Source of the DNA: Sarcina ventriculi
Lineage (GTDB): Bacteria; Bacillota; Clostridia; Clostridiales; Clostridiaceae
Direction: 5' to 3'
Assembly: GCF_900456775.1 (NCBI RefSeq)
Contig: NZ_UAUL01000012.1
Coordinates: forward strand, 1-64,000
DNA: 64,000 nucleotides
Of this stretch, positions 45,288 to 53,749 are shown one piece after another (within the stretch, counting starts at the first letter, position 1; each line of letters begins with the position of its first letter). Position numbers and translations under genes: made by a program. Below the pieces are notes generated by a model. That model saw only the letters and a list, made by a program, of their open reading frames with translations, did not search any database and was not told the DNA's origin.

Positions 45288-46601
45288 TTATTTTAAAATA
45301 TTTTTTATAAATTCAATATTACCAAAGAAATGAACATGTGCATAAGTTGCCAATGTATTGTTTTTTAAATATCCACATCTCCAATAATTATCCTTTAAAA
45401 ATATATCTTTTTTTCTTATTTCATATATTGTTTCTTCATTAATTTCTACCTTTGATTTATGAAATTCATGAGCATTTATTTCTAAATTGCTAGGTAACAT
45501 ATTATTATCTTTTAAGACTCTTGCTGTATTATACCCAAAATTATTTAATGAATTTGTCATATAAGAGCATCCACTAAAATATTTAACCATATCAAATCCA
45601 TCTATATTTTCAGTTAAATACATAAGTCCTCCACATTCTGCATAACATTTAAGACCATTATTCAATTTTTCTTTTATATCTAAAAGGAGTTCTTTATTTT
45701 TACTTAAATCTTCTTTAAATATTTCTGGATATCCACCACCTATATAAAGAAAATTTATATCTTCAGGTAATTTTTTATCCCTTAATGGGCTAAAAAACGT
45801 TACCCTCCCAGCCTCTTTTAAAAGCTCTATATTTTCCTTATAATAAAATCTAAATGCTTCATCATAAGCAATTCCTATATTTAAATTTAAATTTTCTAGT
45901 TTAAACTTTTCTCTATTTGCTATTCTAATGTCACTTTCTTTAAAGGAACTTATAATACTATCTAAATCAACATATTTTTCTATAATATCACTAAATATAT
46001 CAATTTTATCTTTTAAATCCTTAATCTCTATTCCCTGAACTAACCCTAAATGTCTTGATTTAAACTTAACTTCTTCTGTTTTTGGTATGTATCCAAAAAC
46101 CTTAAGTTTAGTATGTTTTTCTATTATAAATTTTAAAAGATTATAATACTTTTCACTTACTTTATTTAAAACTATACCAGCAATATTAGCATCCTTAAAC
46201 TCTAATATTCCTCTAAGTTCTGCTGCTAAAGTTGTACTTTTTGCCTTTGGAGTTATTACTAAAACTATCGGAAGGTTAAGAATTTTTGATATATGATAGG
46301 TTGAAAATTCAGTATCTATGCCTTTCCCATCATAAAGTCCCATAACGCCTTCTATTATTCCTAAATCTCCTTCACCTCTTAAATAACTCTCCTTAACTCC
46401 TTCTTCCCCCATTAAATAAGCATCTAAATTTCTTGAAGTATTCCCAGTAATAAGTGTATGAAAATCTCCATCTATATAATCTGGCCCCACTTTATAACCT
46501 TGAACTTTATATCCTCTTTTCATAAGAGCTTTTAAAAGCCCTAAAGTAAAAGTAGTTTTTCCTCCACCACTCTCATTAGATGATATTATTATTGAGTGCA
46601 T
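45288..46601 (-). CDS. cbiA: Cobyrinate a,c-diamide synthase
   Basis: ATP- and glutamine-dependent amidation of the a and c carboxylates of cobyrinate. The 437-aa protein has an N-terminal ATPase domain with P-loop SNESGGGKTTFTLGL (about residues 8-22), YKVGPDYIDGDFH, EGVMGLYDG, and a C-terminal glutamine amidotransferase domain with LYIGGGYPEI, the catalytic Cys in CYAECGGLMYL (about residue 335) and His in NAHEFHKSKV. It overlaps the end of cbiK by 13 nt. Confidence 0.96.
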   Translation of the reverse strand: MHSIIISSNESGGGKTTFTLGLLKALMKRGYKVQGYKVGPDYIDGDFHTLITGNTSRNLDAYLMGEEGVKESYLRGEGDLGIIEGVMGLYDGKGIDTEFSTYHISKILNLPIVLVITPKAKSTTLAAELRGILEFKDANIAGIVLNKVSEKYYNLLKFIIEKHTKLKVFGYIPKTEEVKFKSRHLGLVQGIEIKDLKDKIDIFSDIIEKYVDLDSIISSFKESDIRIANREKFKLENLNLNIGIAYDEAFRFYYKENIELLKEAGRVTFFSPLRDKKLPEDINFLYIGGGYPEIFKEDLSKNKELLLDIKEKLNNGLKCYAECGGLMYLTENIDGFDMVKYFSGCSYMTNSLNNFGYNTARVLKDNNMLPSNLEINAHEFHKSKVEINEETIYEIRKKDIFLKDNYWRCGYLKNNTLATYAHVHFFGNIEFIKNILK

Positions 46602-47425
46602 AACACTTTAGCTCCTTTTTTCGTTTCACCTTTTCCTAAAACTTTTCCGTCTATTGTTTCTCTTAAATGATTTATATACATATCCCATATAGCTTCAAAC
46701 TCTCCAAGACCATGTAAAAATACATTAACATTAAATCCATTAGCCTTAAGAATAGACTTCCATGAATCTTCATCATCACCCGCTATATCATTTTTAGCAT
46801 GATCTCCTGCTACAAGCAAAAATGGCACCAAAGTAATATCTTTTATATTTAATCTTCTCAATCTTTTTATTACATTATCAACTGACGGATACCCCTCTAT
46901 AGTTCCAATTAAAAAGTTTTCCTTATCATTTTCACTTAATATGTTTTGAAGACATCCATAAGTTGCAAAGCTTGGATGGAAAGTCCCATGTCCCACTAAA
47001 ACATATCCTTCACTCTTTGGTAAAAAAGTATCTAAAGCATTTATAAAGCTTGTATAATCTTTTTCTTCCTCATTTTCAAAGTATAAAAGAGGTCTTGATA
47101 ATCTTAATATTTCAAAATTTTGTTTATAAATTCTAACAACATTTTTTATATAATCAAACTCTTCTCCTGAAATAATGTGAAGAGGTTGAATAACAATTTC
47201 CTTATAACCCTCTCTATAAAGATTATCTAATACCTCTTCTGGTTTATTTATCTTTATACCATATTTTTTATCTAAAGCTCTTATTATCATATGAGATGTA
47301 AAAGCTCTAAAAACATCATACTCTTTAAATGTTTCTGCTATTTTTCCTTCCACTTTATCTATTGTTTTTTCTATTGTGTCTAAATGGCTTGTACCAAAAC
47401 TTATCACTAAAATTGCTTTTTTCAT
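46589..47425 (-). CDS. cbiK: Sirohydrochlorin cobaltochelatase
   Basis: Inserts Co2+ into sirohydrochlorin, committing to the early-cobalt (anaerobic) route. The protein (278 aa) starts KKAILVISFGTSHLDTIEK, contains VIQPLHIISGEEFDY with the metal His, LVGHGTFHPSFATYG (second metal-binding His, about residues 138-152) and LVPFLLVAGDHAKNDIAGDD. The ATG at 47425 is chosen because GAGGAG lies just before it; an upstream ATG at 47449 lies before that site and overlaps the cbiP stop. No signal peptide is seen, so it is the cytoplasmic form. Confidence 0.95.
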   Translation of the reverse strand: MKKAILVISFGTSHLDTIEKTIDKVEGKIAETFKEYDVFRAFTSHMIIRALDKKYGIKINKPEEVLDNLYREGYKEIVIQPLHIISGEEFDYIKNVVRIYKQNFEILRLSRPLLYFENEEEKDYTSFINALDTFLPKSEGYVLVGHGTFHPSFATYGCLQNILSENDKENFLIGTIEGYPSVDNVIKRLRRLNIKDITLVPFLLVAGDHAKNDIAGDDEDSWKSILKANGFNVNVFLHGLGEFEAIWDMYINHLRETIDGKVLGKGETKKGAKVLCTQ

Positions 47426-47445
47426 TATTTCTCCTCTTTCTTTAA

Positions 47446-48957
47446 TCATTTTAATCCTAAGATTCTATCTAATTCTTCCATATCTAAATTTTCTTCCATT
47501 AGCTTTAAAAGTTCATCATATTGTTTTTCTCTATACTCATCATAACTTAATTTTTTATTTTCTTCTGTGATTAATAAATCTTTATTAAATTTTTCTTTAA
47601 AAGTTTCTACTAAAGAATTTAAAAATTCTGTTGAATCAAAAATCCCATGGATATAAGTTCCATAAACATTTCCTTTTTCATTAGAAAGTCCTAAAATGTT
47701 CTTATTTTCATCTTGTATAAATACATTTTTATCATCTAAAATCTCACTTCTACCATTATGTATCTCATATCCTATAACCTTTTTTCCAAAAGAATTACTG
47801 ATTAAATCATGCCTTGAAACAATATAACCGTTTGTATGCTTTAATGTTTTCAATTCATTAAATTCTGTTGAAATATCTAAAAATTTAAATCCTTCTTCTT
47901 CTCTTATATTTCCTTCTATACCTAAAGGATCTTTAATACTTTGTCCTAACATTTGATATCCACCACAAATGCCAAATAAAATAACTTTTTCTTTATTAAC
48001 TAAATCTTTTATTTTTTCAAAAAGACCATTATTTTTAAGCTCCTTTAAATCAAACAAAGTATTTTTAGTACCTGGAATTACTATAACATCAGGATTTTTA
48101 AGCTCTTCTAACGTTTCTACATATCTAACTGAAATTCCAGATACTCTATTAAATGAATTAAAATCAGTAAAATTAGACATATGTTTAAGCCTAATTATTG
48201 CTACATCTAAATTATTTTCTTTAGAGTTCTTATTTTTTATCTTGTCACTAACCCCATCTTCATCCTCTATATCCAACATAAAATAAGGCATTACTCCTAA
48301 AACTTTAACGCCTATTAAATCTTCAAGTTGCTTTATAGCAGGTTTAAATTTATCTTTATCTCCTCTAAACTTATTTATTACAACTCCCCTTAAAAGTTTT
48401 CTTTCATCTTCATCTAAAAGCATTATAGTTCCCAAAACTGAGGCAAAAACTCCACCTCTATCTATATCGCTTACTAGTATTATTGGTGCTTTCACACTTT
48501 TAGCCATATATGTGTTTGCTATATCCGTATCCTTCAAATTTATCTCTGCACAACTTCCAGAACCTTCTAAAACTATAAAATCAAATTTCTTAGAAATATC
48601 TTCATAGCTTTTTTTAACCTCTTTTCTAAAAAACTCACACATTTCTTTATACTTATAAGAATCCATATTTGAATAAACTTTACCATTTAAAATTATTTGA
48701 GTTTTATTATTTCCACATGGTTTTAATAAAAGTGGATTCATAATAGCCATAGGCTCTATTCCACAAGCCCTAGCCTGTACAACTTGGGCACGCCCCATCT
48801 CATCTCCATTTATTGTTACATAAGAGTTTAATGATATATTTAAAGCCTTAAAAGGAGCAACCTTTAAATCTTTCTTTTTTAAATACCTACAAATAGCACT
48901 TGCTAATGTACTCTTTCCAACACCAGAAGCCGTTCCAAGTAAAATAACATTATTCAT
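47446..48957 (-). CDS. cbiP: Cobyric acid synthase
   Basis: Amidates the b, d, e and g positions of adenosyl-cobyrinate diamide (CbiP/CobQ). The 503-aa protein has an N-terminal P-loop GTASGVGKSTLASAI (about residues 7-21), PFKALNISLNSYVT, GRAQVVQARACGIEP, VLEGSGSCAEINL, DIDRGGVFASVLGT, and a C-terminal amidotransferase domain (VIPGTKNTLFDL, the Cys in FGICGGYQML near residue 330, and GTYIHGIFD with the His). It lies between the Dph6-like gene (gap 117 nt with a hairpin) and cbiK. Confidence 0.96.
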   Translation of the reverse strand: MNNVILLGTASGVGKSTLASAICRYLKKKDLKVAPFKALNISLNSYVTINGDEMGRAQVVQARACGIEPMAIMNPLLLKPCGNNKTQIILNGKVYSNMDSYKYKEMCEFFRKEVKKSYEDISKKFDFIVLEGSGSCAEINLKDTDIANTYMAKSVKAPIILVSDIDRGGVFASVLGTIMLLDEDERKLLRGVVINKFRGDKDKFKPAIKQLEDLIGVKVLGVMPYFMLDIEDEDGVSDKIKNKNSKENNLDVAIIRLKHMSNFTDFNSFNRVSGISVRYVETLEELKNPDVIVIPGTKNTLFDLKELKNNGLFEKIKDLVNKEKVILFGICGGYQMLGQSIKDPLGIEGNIREEEGFKFLDISTEFNELKTLKHTNGYIVSRHDLISNSFGKKVIGYEIHNGRSEILDDKNVFIQDENKNILGLSNEKGNVYGTYIHGIFDSTEFLNSLVETFKEKFNKDLLITEENKKLSYDEYREKQYDELLKLMEENLDMEELDRILGLK

Positions 48958-49028
48958 TTAACTCCTCCTGCATTCTTTATTTATAAATAATCAATTTTAT
49001 ATCAAAATAACTAAAAATATGCTCATAT

Positions 49029-49057
49029 AGATAGAATTTTTACTAACCATTCTATCT
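49029..49057 (-). other. Intra-operon hairpin between the Dph6-like gene and cbiP
   Basis: A 9-bp inverted repeat AGATAGAAT / ATTCTATCT with an 11-nt loop lies in the 117-nt gap, the longest break within the B12 operon. On the minus strand it is followed by CTATATGAGC, not a T run, so it is not a standard terminator. It may be an RNase processing or stability structure. Confidence 0.5.
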
Positions 49058-49074
49058 AGATCAACATTTTTCTA

Positions 49075-49722
49075 TTAATAAATATTTAAATGAGCAAAAA
49101 TCCCATCTTTTTGTATAGAATCAATTTTAAAATTAACCCTTTCCTTAAATAATGGCCCATCATAAACAAAGGTATGGTACTCACCATTTTCACCACAAAC
49201 ATCACAATTTTTTGCCTTTATCTTGTCCAAAACCTCCTTATTTAAATCAGTCCCTAAAAAACTTTCATCTAAATAATTCAAATTGACTTTTTTTATCACA
49301 GCTTTAAAATCACAATTTACAAACTCAGATACTAAATCCTCTCTTGATTCTTGCCAAAGTGGAAACCATGATTTCATATAAACATTCTTACATCTATCAT
49401 CACACCATTTTCTATGATTCTCTATATCAATGTCTCCAAAAATACAACAAGTTGCTCCAATTTTTTTCCCTTGTCTAAGACCATCCTCAAAATTTTTCTC
49501 ATAATCTTCACCCGACGCTTTAACTAATATAAGAGGAATTTCTAAAGATTTTGAAACACTCCTTATCAAACTTAGTGATACATCATGAAACCACGATATA
49601 TCCTCCTCATCATGTGCTATGACCAAAAGTCCTACAACATCTTTGCCTAATCTTATAGCCCTGTATAAAGCTAATACACTATCTTTACCTGTACTATAAG
49701 AAACTATATACTTTTCTTTCAA
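49075..49722 (-). CDS. Dph6-like ATP pyrophosphatase (diphthine-ammonia ligase family)
   Basis: A 215-aa protein of the N-type PP-loop superfamily, with the ATP-binding motif VSYSTGKDSVLALYRA (about residues 8-23). The following blocks (IAHDEEDISWFHDV; SGEDYEKNFEDGL; TCCIFGDIDIENHRKWCDDRC, quoted in part as FGDIDIENHRKWCD; GENGEYHTFVYDGPLFK) match the Dph6/MJ0570 family, where GENGEYHT is the family hallmark. In eukaryotes Dph6 amidates diphthine, which bacteria lack, so the function must differ. It sits inside the cobalamin operon between cobD and cbiP with a TTG start behind AAAGGGG, suggesting an amidation or adenylation linked to corrinoids. That role is inferred. Confidence 0.8.
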   Translation of the reverse strand: MKEKYIVSYSTGKDSVLALYRAIRLGKDVVGLLVIAHDEEDISWFHDVSLSLIRSVSKSLEIPLILVKASGEDYEKNFEDGLRQGKKIGATCCIFGDIDIENHRKWCDDRCKNVYMKSWFPLWQESREDLVSEFVNCDFKAVIKKVNLNYLDESFLGTDLNKEVLDKIKAKNCDVCGENGEYHTFVYDGPLFKERVNFKIDSIQKDGIFAHLNIY

Positions 49723-49782
49723 TAATTTTACCCCTTTCTTTTCTGTTACAATATTGCAGATTAAAATTTTAAAATCTGATAA

Positions 49783-50847
49783 TTACATCATAATTAATCT
49801 CAAAGCTTCTATAAGTTTTTTATTTTCTTCTCTAGTCCTTACTGCAACTCTATAAAACTCATCACTAAGTCCGTAATAATTATTACATCTTCTAATTATT
49901 ATTTTGTGCTCTAAAAGTTTTTCATACAAATCTTTTTTCTGTGTTTTAATCATAATAAAATTAACACTTGGCTTAAAAACTTTTAATCCTTTTATATTTT
50001 TTAAGTTCTCATATAAATAATTCTTTTCATTCTTTGCAAACTCTAAAGAAACTTTTATATACTCCTTATCTAAAAATCCAGCAATCAATGCTTCCTTAGC
50101 CAAAGTATTTACCGACCATGAAATACCTACCCCGTCTATCTTTTTCTTTAACTCATTATTACTAATGAATCCATATCCTATTCTTATACCAGGGAAGGCA
50201 AAAAACTTTGTTGCAGATTTTACAATAATAAGGTTTTTAAAAGAATCTAAAAGTTTTTTGCACTCATAAATGTTTTTATCTTGTCTAAAATCTAAAAAAG
50301 ATTCATCTACAACAATCACAGTATTAGTTTCCCAAGCTTTAAGTAAAATTTCTTTAATATCTTTAGATTTAGTTAAAACTCCTGTTGGATTATTAGGATT
50401 ACAAATAAATACAACATCTAAATCTTCATTTATTTTTTCCAAAATATCATTTGTTATAGAAAAGCTATCTTCTTCTCTAAGATAAAAATGCTCTATACTA
50501 CATCCTATACTTTTAAGCGCTTCTTCATATTCTGAAAAAGTTGGTGCCAGTACAAGAGCTTTTTTAGGTTTTATCCCTCGCACAATATTAAAAATAATCT
50601 CAGCTGCACCATTTCCTAAAAGTATGTTTTCATAAGATACTCCCTCAAAATCTTCTATGGCTTTTTTTAAATCATAATATGTTATATCAGGATATCTTTC
50701 TATTTTTAATATATTTTTTTCTATACTTTTTTTTACCTTTTCTGATAAACCTAAAGGGTTTATGTTGGCAGAAAAATCTAAAAATTCTTTTGAAGATATG
50801 TTTAGTCTTCTTGCTACTTCTTCTATATTTCCACCATGTTTACTCAA
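49783..50847 (-). CDS. cobD: L-threonine-O-3-phosphate decarboxylase CobD (aminotransferase fold)
   Basis: PLP enzyme making (R)-1-amino-2-propanol O-phosphate for the corrinoid side arm. The protein (354 aa) begins SKHGGNIEEVARRLNIS, has DFSANINPLG (about residues 22-31), LGNGAAEIIFNI (cofactor phosphate), FICNPNNPTGVLTK, VDESFLDF and the Schiff-base Lys in VKSATKFFAFPGIRIGYG (about residue 215). I place the start at the TTG at 50847, which has GGAGGG 5 nt upstream; the longer reading to 50946 runs through cbiB and through that site. Distinction from histidinol-phosphate aminotransferase rests on the HGGN start and the operon. Confidence 0.93.
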   Translation of the reverse strand: MSKHGGNIEEVARRLNISSKEFLDFSANINPLGLSEKVKKSIEKNILKIERYPDITYYDLKKAIEDFEGVSYENILLGNGAAEIIFNIVRGIKPKKALVLAPTFSEYEEALKSIGCSIEHFYLREEDSFSITNDILEKINEDLDVVFICNPNNPTGVLTKSKDIKEILLKAWETNTVIVVDESFLDFRQDKNIYECKKLLDSFKNLIIVKSATKFFAFPGIRIGYGFISNNELKKKIDGVGISWSVNTLAKEALIAGFLDKEYIKVSLEFAKNEKNYLYENLKNIKGLKVFKPSVNFIMIKTQKKDLYEKLLEHKIIIRRCNNYYGLSDEFYRVAVRTREENKKLIEALRLIMM

Positions 50848-50861
50848 AATATCCCTCCTCA

Positions 50862-51809
50862 TCATAAAAATAAACACATTAAAAGTTTTATTATTAAACT
50901 TAAAACTACTCCTAAAACTGTAGTTAAATATAAAATTTTTACACACGTATCAAAGTGATTGACTTTTATTCTACCTAAATCATCTCCAATAGTAGGCTTT
51001 ATGACTTTTTTACCAAAATAATAGTTTGTCCCTCCAAGCTGAATACCTAAAGCTCCAGCCATAGCAGCCTCTGGATGTGCACTATTAGGACTTGAATGAT
51101 TTAATCTATCTCTTTTATAAATCCTATAACTTTCTCTCCAATCAAGCTTTAATATACGTGATGCTAAAACTATCAAAAGCCCTGTAATTCTAGCTGGTAT
51201 GAAATTAAATAAATCATCTAATTTAGCTGGAAAATATCCAAAATCTTTATACTTATCATTTTTATAACCAAACATAGAATCCATAGTGTTTACAGCTTTA
51301 TATATTAAACCAAAAACAGGACCACCAATTCCTATATATATAAGAGGTGCAATAACTCCATCTGACATGTTCTCAGCTATAGTTTCTATAACTGCTCTTA
51401 AAATTGCCTCTTCATCTAAATTTTCAGTATCTCTACCAACTATATAAGAAAGTCTCTTCCTTGCTCCCTCTATATCTCCATTTCTTAAATACTCTAATAC
51501 TTTAAAACCTTCAACCTTTAATCCCTTAGCTGAAATACAGAAATAAATAAATACACCTGCTATTAAAAAACCTAAATAATAATTCATAAAGTAAGTACCA
51601 TATATTAAAAAATAACCTATAGCCCACGTTATTAAAATAACTATACACCAAGTTATTCCTCCTGCTATTTTCAAATGATTTTTTAAAAGCTTTCTACTTC
51701 TCTTTTCTACTTTTCTAGCAATAAACCCTATTATTCTTACAGGATGAACTGGATTTTCAGGTTCCCCTACAATAAAATCCGCAATAACACCAAACATGAT
51801 TTCTAACAT
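50862..51809 (-). CDS. cbiB: Adenosylcobinamide-phosphate synthase CbiB
   Basis: Membrane enzyme joining aminopropanol phosphate to adenosyl-cobyric acid. The 315-aa protein has four to five hydrophobic helices and the family blocks DFIVGEPENPVHPVRIIG (from about residue 11), GRDTENLDEEAILRAVIETIAENMSDGVIAPL (quoted in part as VIETIAENMSDGVIAPL, about 138-154), KAVNTMDSMFGYKN and SPNSAHPEAAMAGALGIQLGG (quoted as NSAHPEAAMAGALGIQLGG). It starts 5 nt after cobC and its stop is 14 nt from the cobD start. Confidence 0.95.
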   Translation of the reverse strand: MLEIMFGVIADFIVGEPENPVHPVRIIGFIARKVEKRSRKLLKNHLKIAGGITWCIVILITWAIGYFLIYGTYFMNYYLGFLIAGVFIYFCISAKGLKVEGFKVLEYLRNGDIEGARKRLSYIVGRDTENLDEEAILRAVIETIAENMSDGVIAPLIYIGIGGPVFGLIYKAVNTMDSMFGYKNDKYKDFGYFPAKLDDLFNFIPARITGLLIVLASRILKLDWRESYRIYKRDRLNHSSPNSAHPEAAMAGALGIQLGGTNYYFGKKVIKPTIGDDLGRIKVNHFDTCVKILYLTTVLGVVLSLIIKLLMCLFL

Positions 51810-51814
51810 AAAAA

Positions 51815-52423
51815 TTACCTCTTCATTGGAATTTTATTTTTTATACTAACCTCAACATTTTCCTCATAAAAACTAATCTCAAGTTCATACCCTTGTCCAT
51901 AAGAAGGTTGTAAATCATAAAAGCTACTATTTTTTTCATTTAAAAATTCGCTTAAAATAGACACAATAACTCCCCCATGAGTAACCAAACATACATTTTC
52001 TACATTTCTTTCTTGTAAATCATTTAAAAATTTAACAAATCTTTCTTTAACCCTATTATTAAAATCTATTCTTGATTCACCATTAGGACAAGATATTCTA
52101 CCATCCTCATCCAATATCCACTTTATATATTTATCATTTCTTCTAAGCTCTTCATAAGATTTAAGTTCAAAATCACCAAAATCATATTCCCAAAAATCTT
52201 TAATAGATTCAAAATGAACATTATTAAATAGTATTTTTAAAGTTTCATTAGCTCTTTTAGCGCCACTTGTAAAATATACCTCACTTAAAGGATAATAAAA
52301 TTTTTCTTTTAAATCCCTAAGATTTAAAATTCCACCTTCACTAAGACATACATCCTCTCTTCCACAATATAATTTTTTTTCATTGCAATATGTATTTCCA
52401 TGTCTTATTATATAAAGCTTCAA
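51815..52423 (-). CDS. cobC: Histidine phosphatase, probable alpha-ribazole-5'-phosphate phosphatase CobC
   Basis: A 202-aa phosphoglycerate-mutase-like phosphatase with LYIIRHGNTYCNEKKLYCGR (RHG motif with the phospho-His, residues about 3-10), SGAKRANETLKIL, WEYDFGDFELKSYEEL, and CLVTHGGVIVSIL with the second His (about residue 149). In the B12 operon it most likely removes the phosphate of alpha-ribazole 5'-phosphate or adenosylcobalamin phosphate. The start is a TTG with GGAGGGG upstream. Confidence 0.88.
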   Translation of the reverse strand: MKLYIIRHGNTYCNEKKLYCGREDVCLSEGGILNLRDLKEKFYYPLSEVYFTSGAKRANETLKILFNNVHFESIKDFWEYDFGDFELKSYEELRRNDKYIKWILDEDGRISCPNGESRIDFNNRVKERFVKFLNDLQERNVENVCLVTHGGVIVSILSEFLNEKNSSFYDLQPSYGQGYELEISFYEENVEVSIKNKIPMKR

Positions 52424-52489
52424 TCTTTCCCCTCCTCTAAACCCTTAAATACTTTTAATATTTAAAATAAGAGTATAAAGTTAACACTA

Positions 52490-52864
52490 CTATTTAAGTT
52501 TAGTATCCAATCCAAAGAAAACTCTATATGTGCTTTGAGATTTTGAAATTAAATATTGCATACATTTACCAGTTTCCTCTCGCCACCTTCTATTCATAAC
52601 TTCCATCGGAACAATTCCTGAACTTATATCGTCACAAATAATTATTTTATCTTTTAATTCTCTCTCATTTTCTTTTAAAATTTCTAAAGGCTTAAATCCT
52701 CTTTCTAAACATTCTAAAACAAATATATGTAGCCCACTTAAAACTCTTTTTTCTAAATTTAATTTTTCATCTTTAAAGTAATATATATCATCTTCTAATA
52801 TATTAAACTTTTCTTTGACAAAATTTAATTTACCACAGTATGCTCCACCAAAAACAACAATCAT
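52490..52864 (-). CDS. Divergent CobU-like protein (124 aa)
   Basis: A short second member of the CobU (adenosylcobinamide kinase / guanylyltransferase) fold in the same operon. Its N-terminus FGGAYCGKLNFVKEKF has a degenerate P-loop with Leu where Ser/Thr is expected. Its C-terminus retains the CobU motif region DISSGIVPMEVMNRRWREETG (from about residue 79), corresponding to the NEVG-GIVPE-RxFRD segment of canonical CobU. The canonical gene at 53750 shows the reverse pattern. It may be a pseudo-enzyme partner or a specialised nucleotidyltransferase. AAGGAGA lies before the ATG. Confidence 0.75.
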   Translation of the reverse strand: MIVVFGGAYCGKLNFVKEKFNILEDDIYYFKDEKLNLEKRVLSGLHIFVLECLERGFKPLEILKENERELKDKIIICDDISSGIVPMEVMNRRWREETGKCMQYLISKSQSTYRVFFGLDTKLK

Positions 52865-52893
52865 AAAAATTCTCCTTATCTTTTAATTTATAA

Positions 52894-53649
52894 TTATATA
52901 ATAGCTAATGCCAATATAAGTAATGTTTCACAAATTACTAATCCATAACCTGCTATATCACCTGAAATTCCTCCAAGCTCTTTTATAGGTTTTTTCATCA
53001 TATAAAATACTATGAATAAAACAATCAAAGATACTATTAATCCAAAAATTCCAAATAAAATTACAAACACACATAATATTATGCACAAAAACATAATAGA
53101 TAACACCTTATCTACTTTTCCTACATTTTGCTTGAAATATTTTACTAAAGAACTTTGCTCCATTGATTCATTAAAAAACATCATAATTGCCATAAAACTT
53201 CTTGATATAGCTGGAATAAATATAAGACTTAACATTAATTCATTTTTATTTATCAAAGTACTTACTCCTGAATAATTTAAAACAAAAAGACATGCCAAAG
53301 AAATTACTGCAAAAGCACCTGTGTGAGAATCTTTAAGTATTCTAAGCTTTTCTTCCTTATTACGTCTAGATAGCATAGCATCACAAAGATCCATAAATCC
53401 ATCTAAATGTAAAAAACCTGTTATAAAATATGGAAATAACATTAAAATAGCTGTTATTATTATTACAGGAAGATTAAAAATTGTTAATACCTTAAAAAGT
53501 AAAAACCAAAGCATTCCTATAATAAACCCAACCAAAGGATAAAAAATCAACATATGTTTAGCACCATCATCATCCCAATTGTGATATCTTACAGGAATTG
53601 ACGTAAACATCCCCATAGCCATTAAAAATCCTTTTAAATAATTTTTCAT
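52894..53649 (-). CDS. cobS: Adenosylcobinamide-GDP ribazoletransferase CobS (cobalamin synthase)
   Basis: Membrane enzyme that joins alpha-ribazole to adenosylcobinamide-GDP. The 251-aa protein has six to seven hydrophobic helices, FTSIPVRYHNW near the N-terminus, FYPLVGFIIG, and the acidic metal site HLDGFMDLCDAMLSRRNKEE with DSHTGAFAVI (about residues 76-114). The C-terminal block GGISGDIAGYGLVICE is also typical. It is flanked by the CobU-like genes. Confidence 0.95.
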   Translation of the reverse strand: MKNYLKGFLMAMGMFTSIPVRYHNWDDDGAKHMLIFYPLVGFIIGMLWFLLFKVLTIFNLPVIIITAILMLFPYFITGFLHLDGFMDLCDAMLSRRNKEEKLRILKDSHTGAFAVISLACLFVLNYSGVSTLINKNELMLSLIFIPAISRSFMAIMMFFNESMEQSSLVKYFKQNVGKVDKVLSIMFLCIILCVFVILFGIFGLIVSLIVLFIVFYMMKKPIKELGGISGDIAGYGLVICETLLILALAII

Positions 53650-53749
53650 TCTAAATCCTCTTTACAATTACAATTTATTTTATCATTACAAACTTATATT
53701 AATCTATTAACTCATCTTAAATTAACATTAATTTTAAAAATTTTCTTTT

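Noticed and set aside
50848-50946. Extension of CobD to an upstream start at 50946
   Set aside because: It would run about 85 nt into cbiB and through the cobD ribosome binding site; the added residues are unlike CobD.
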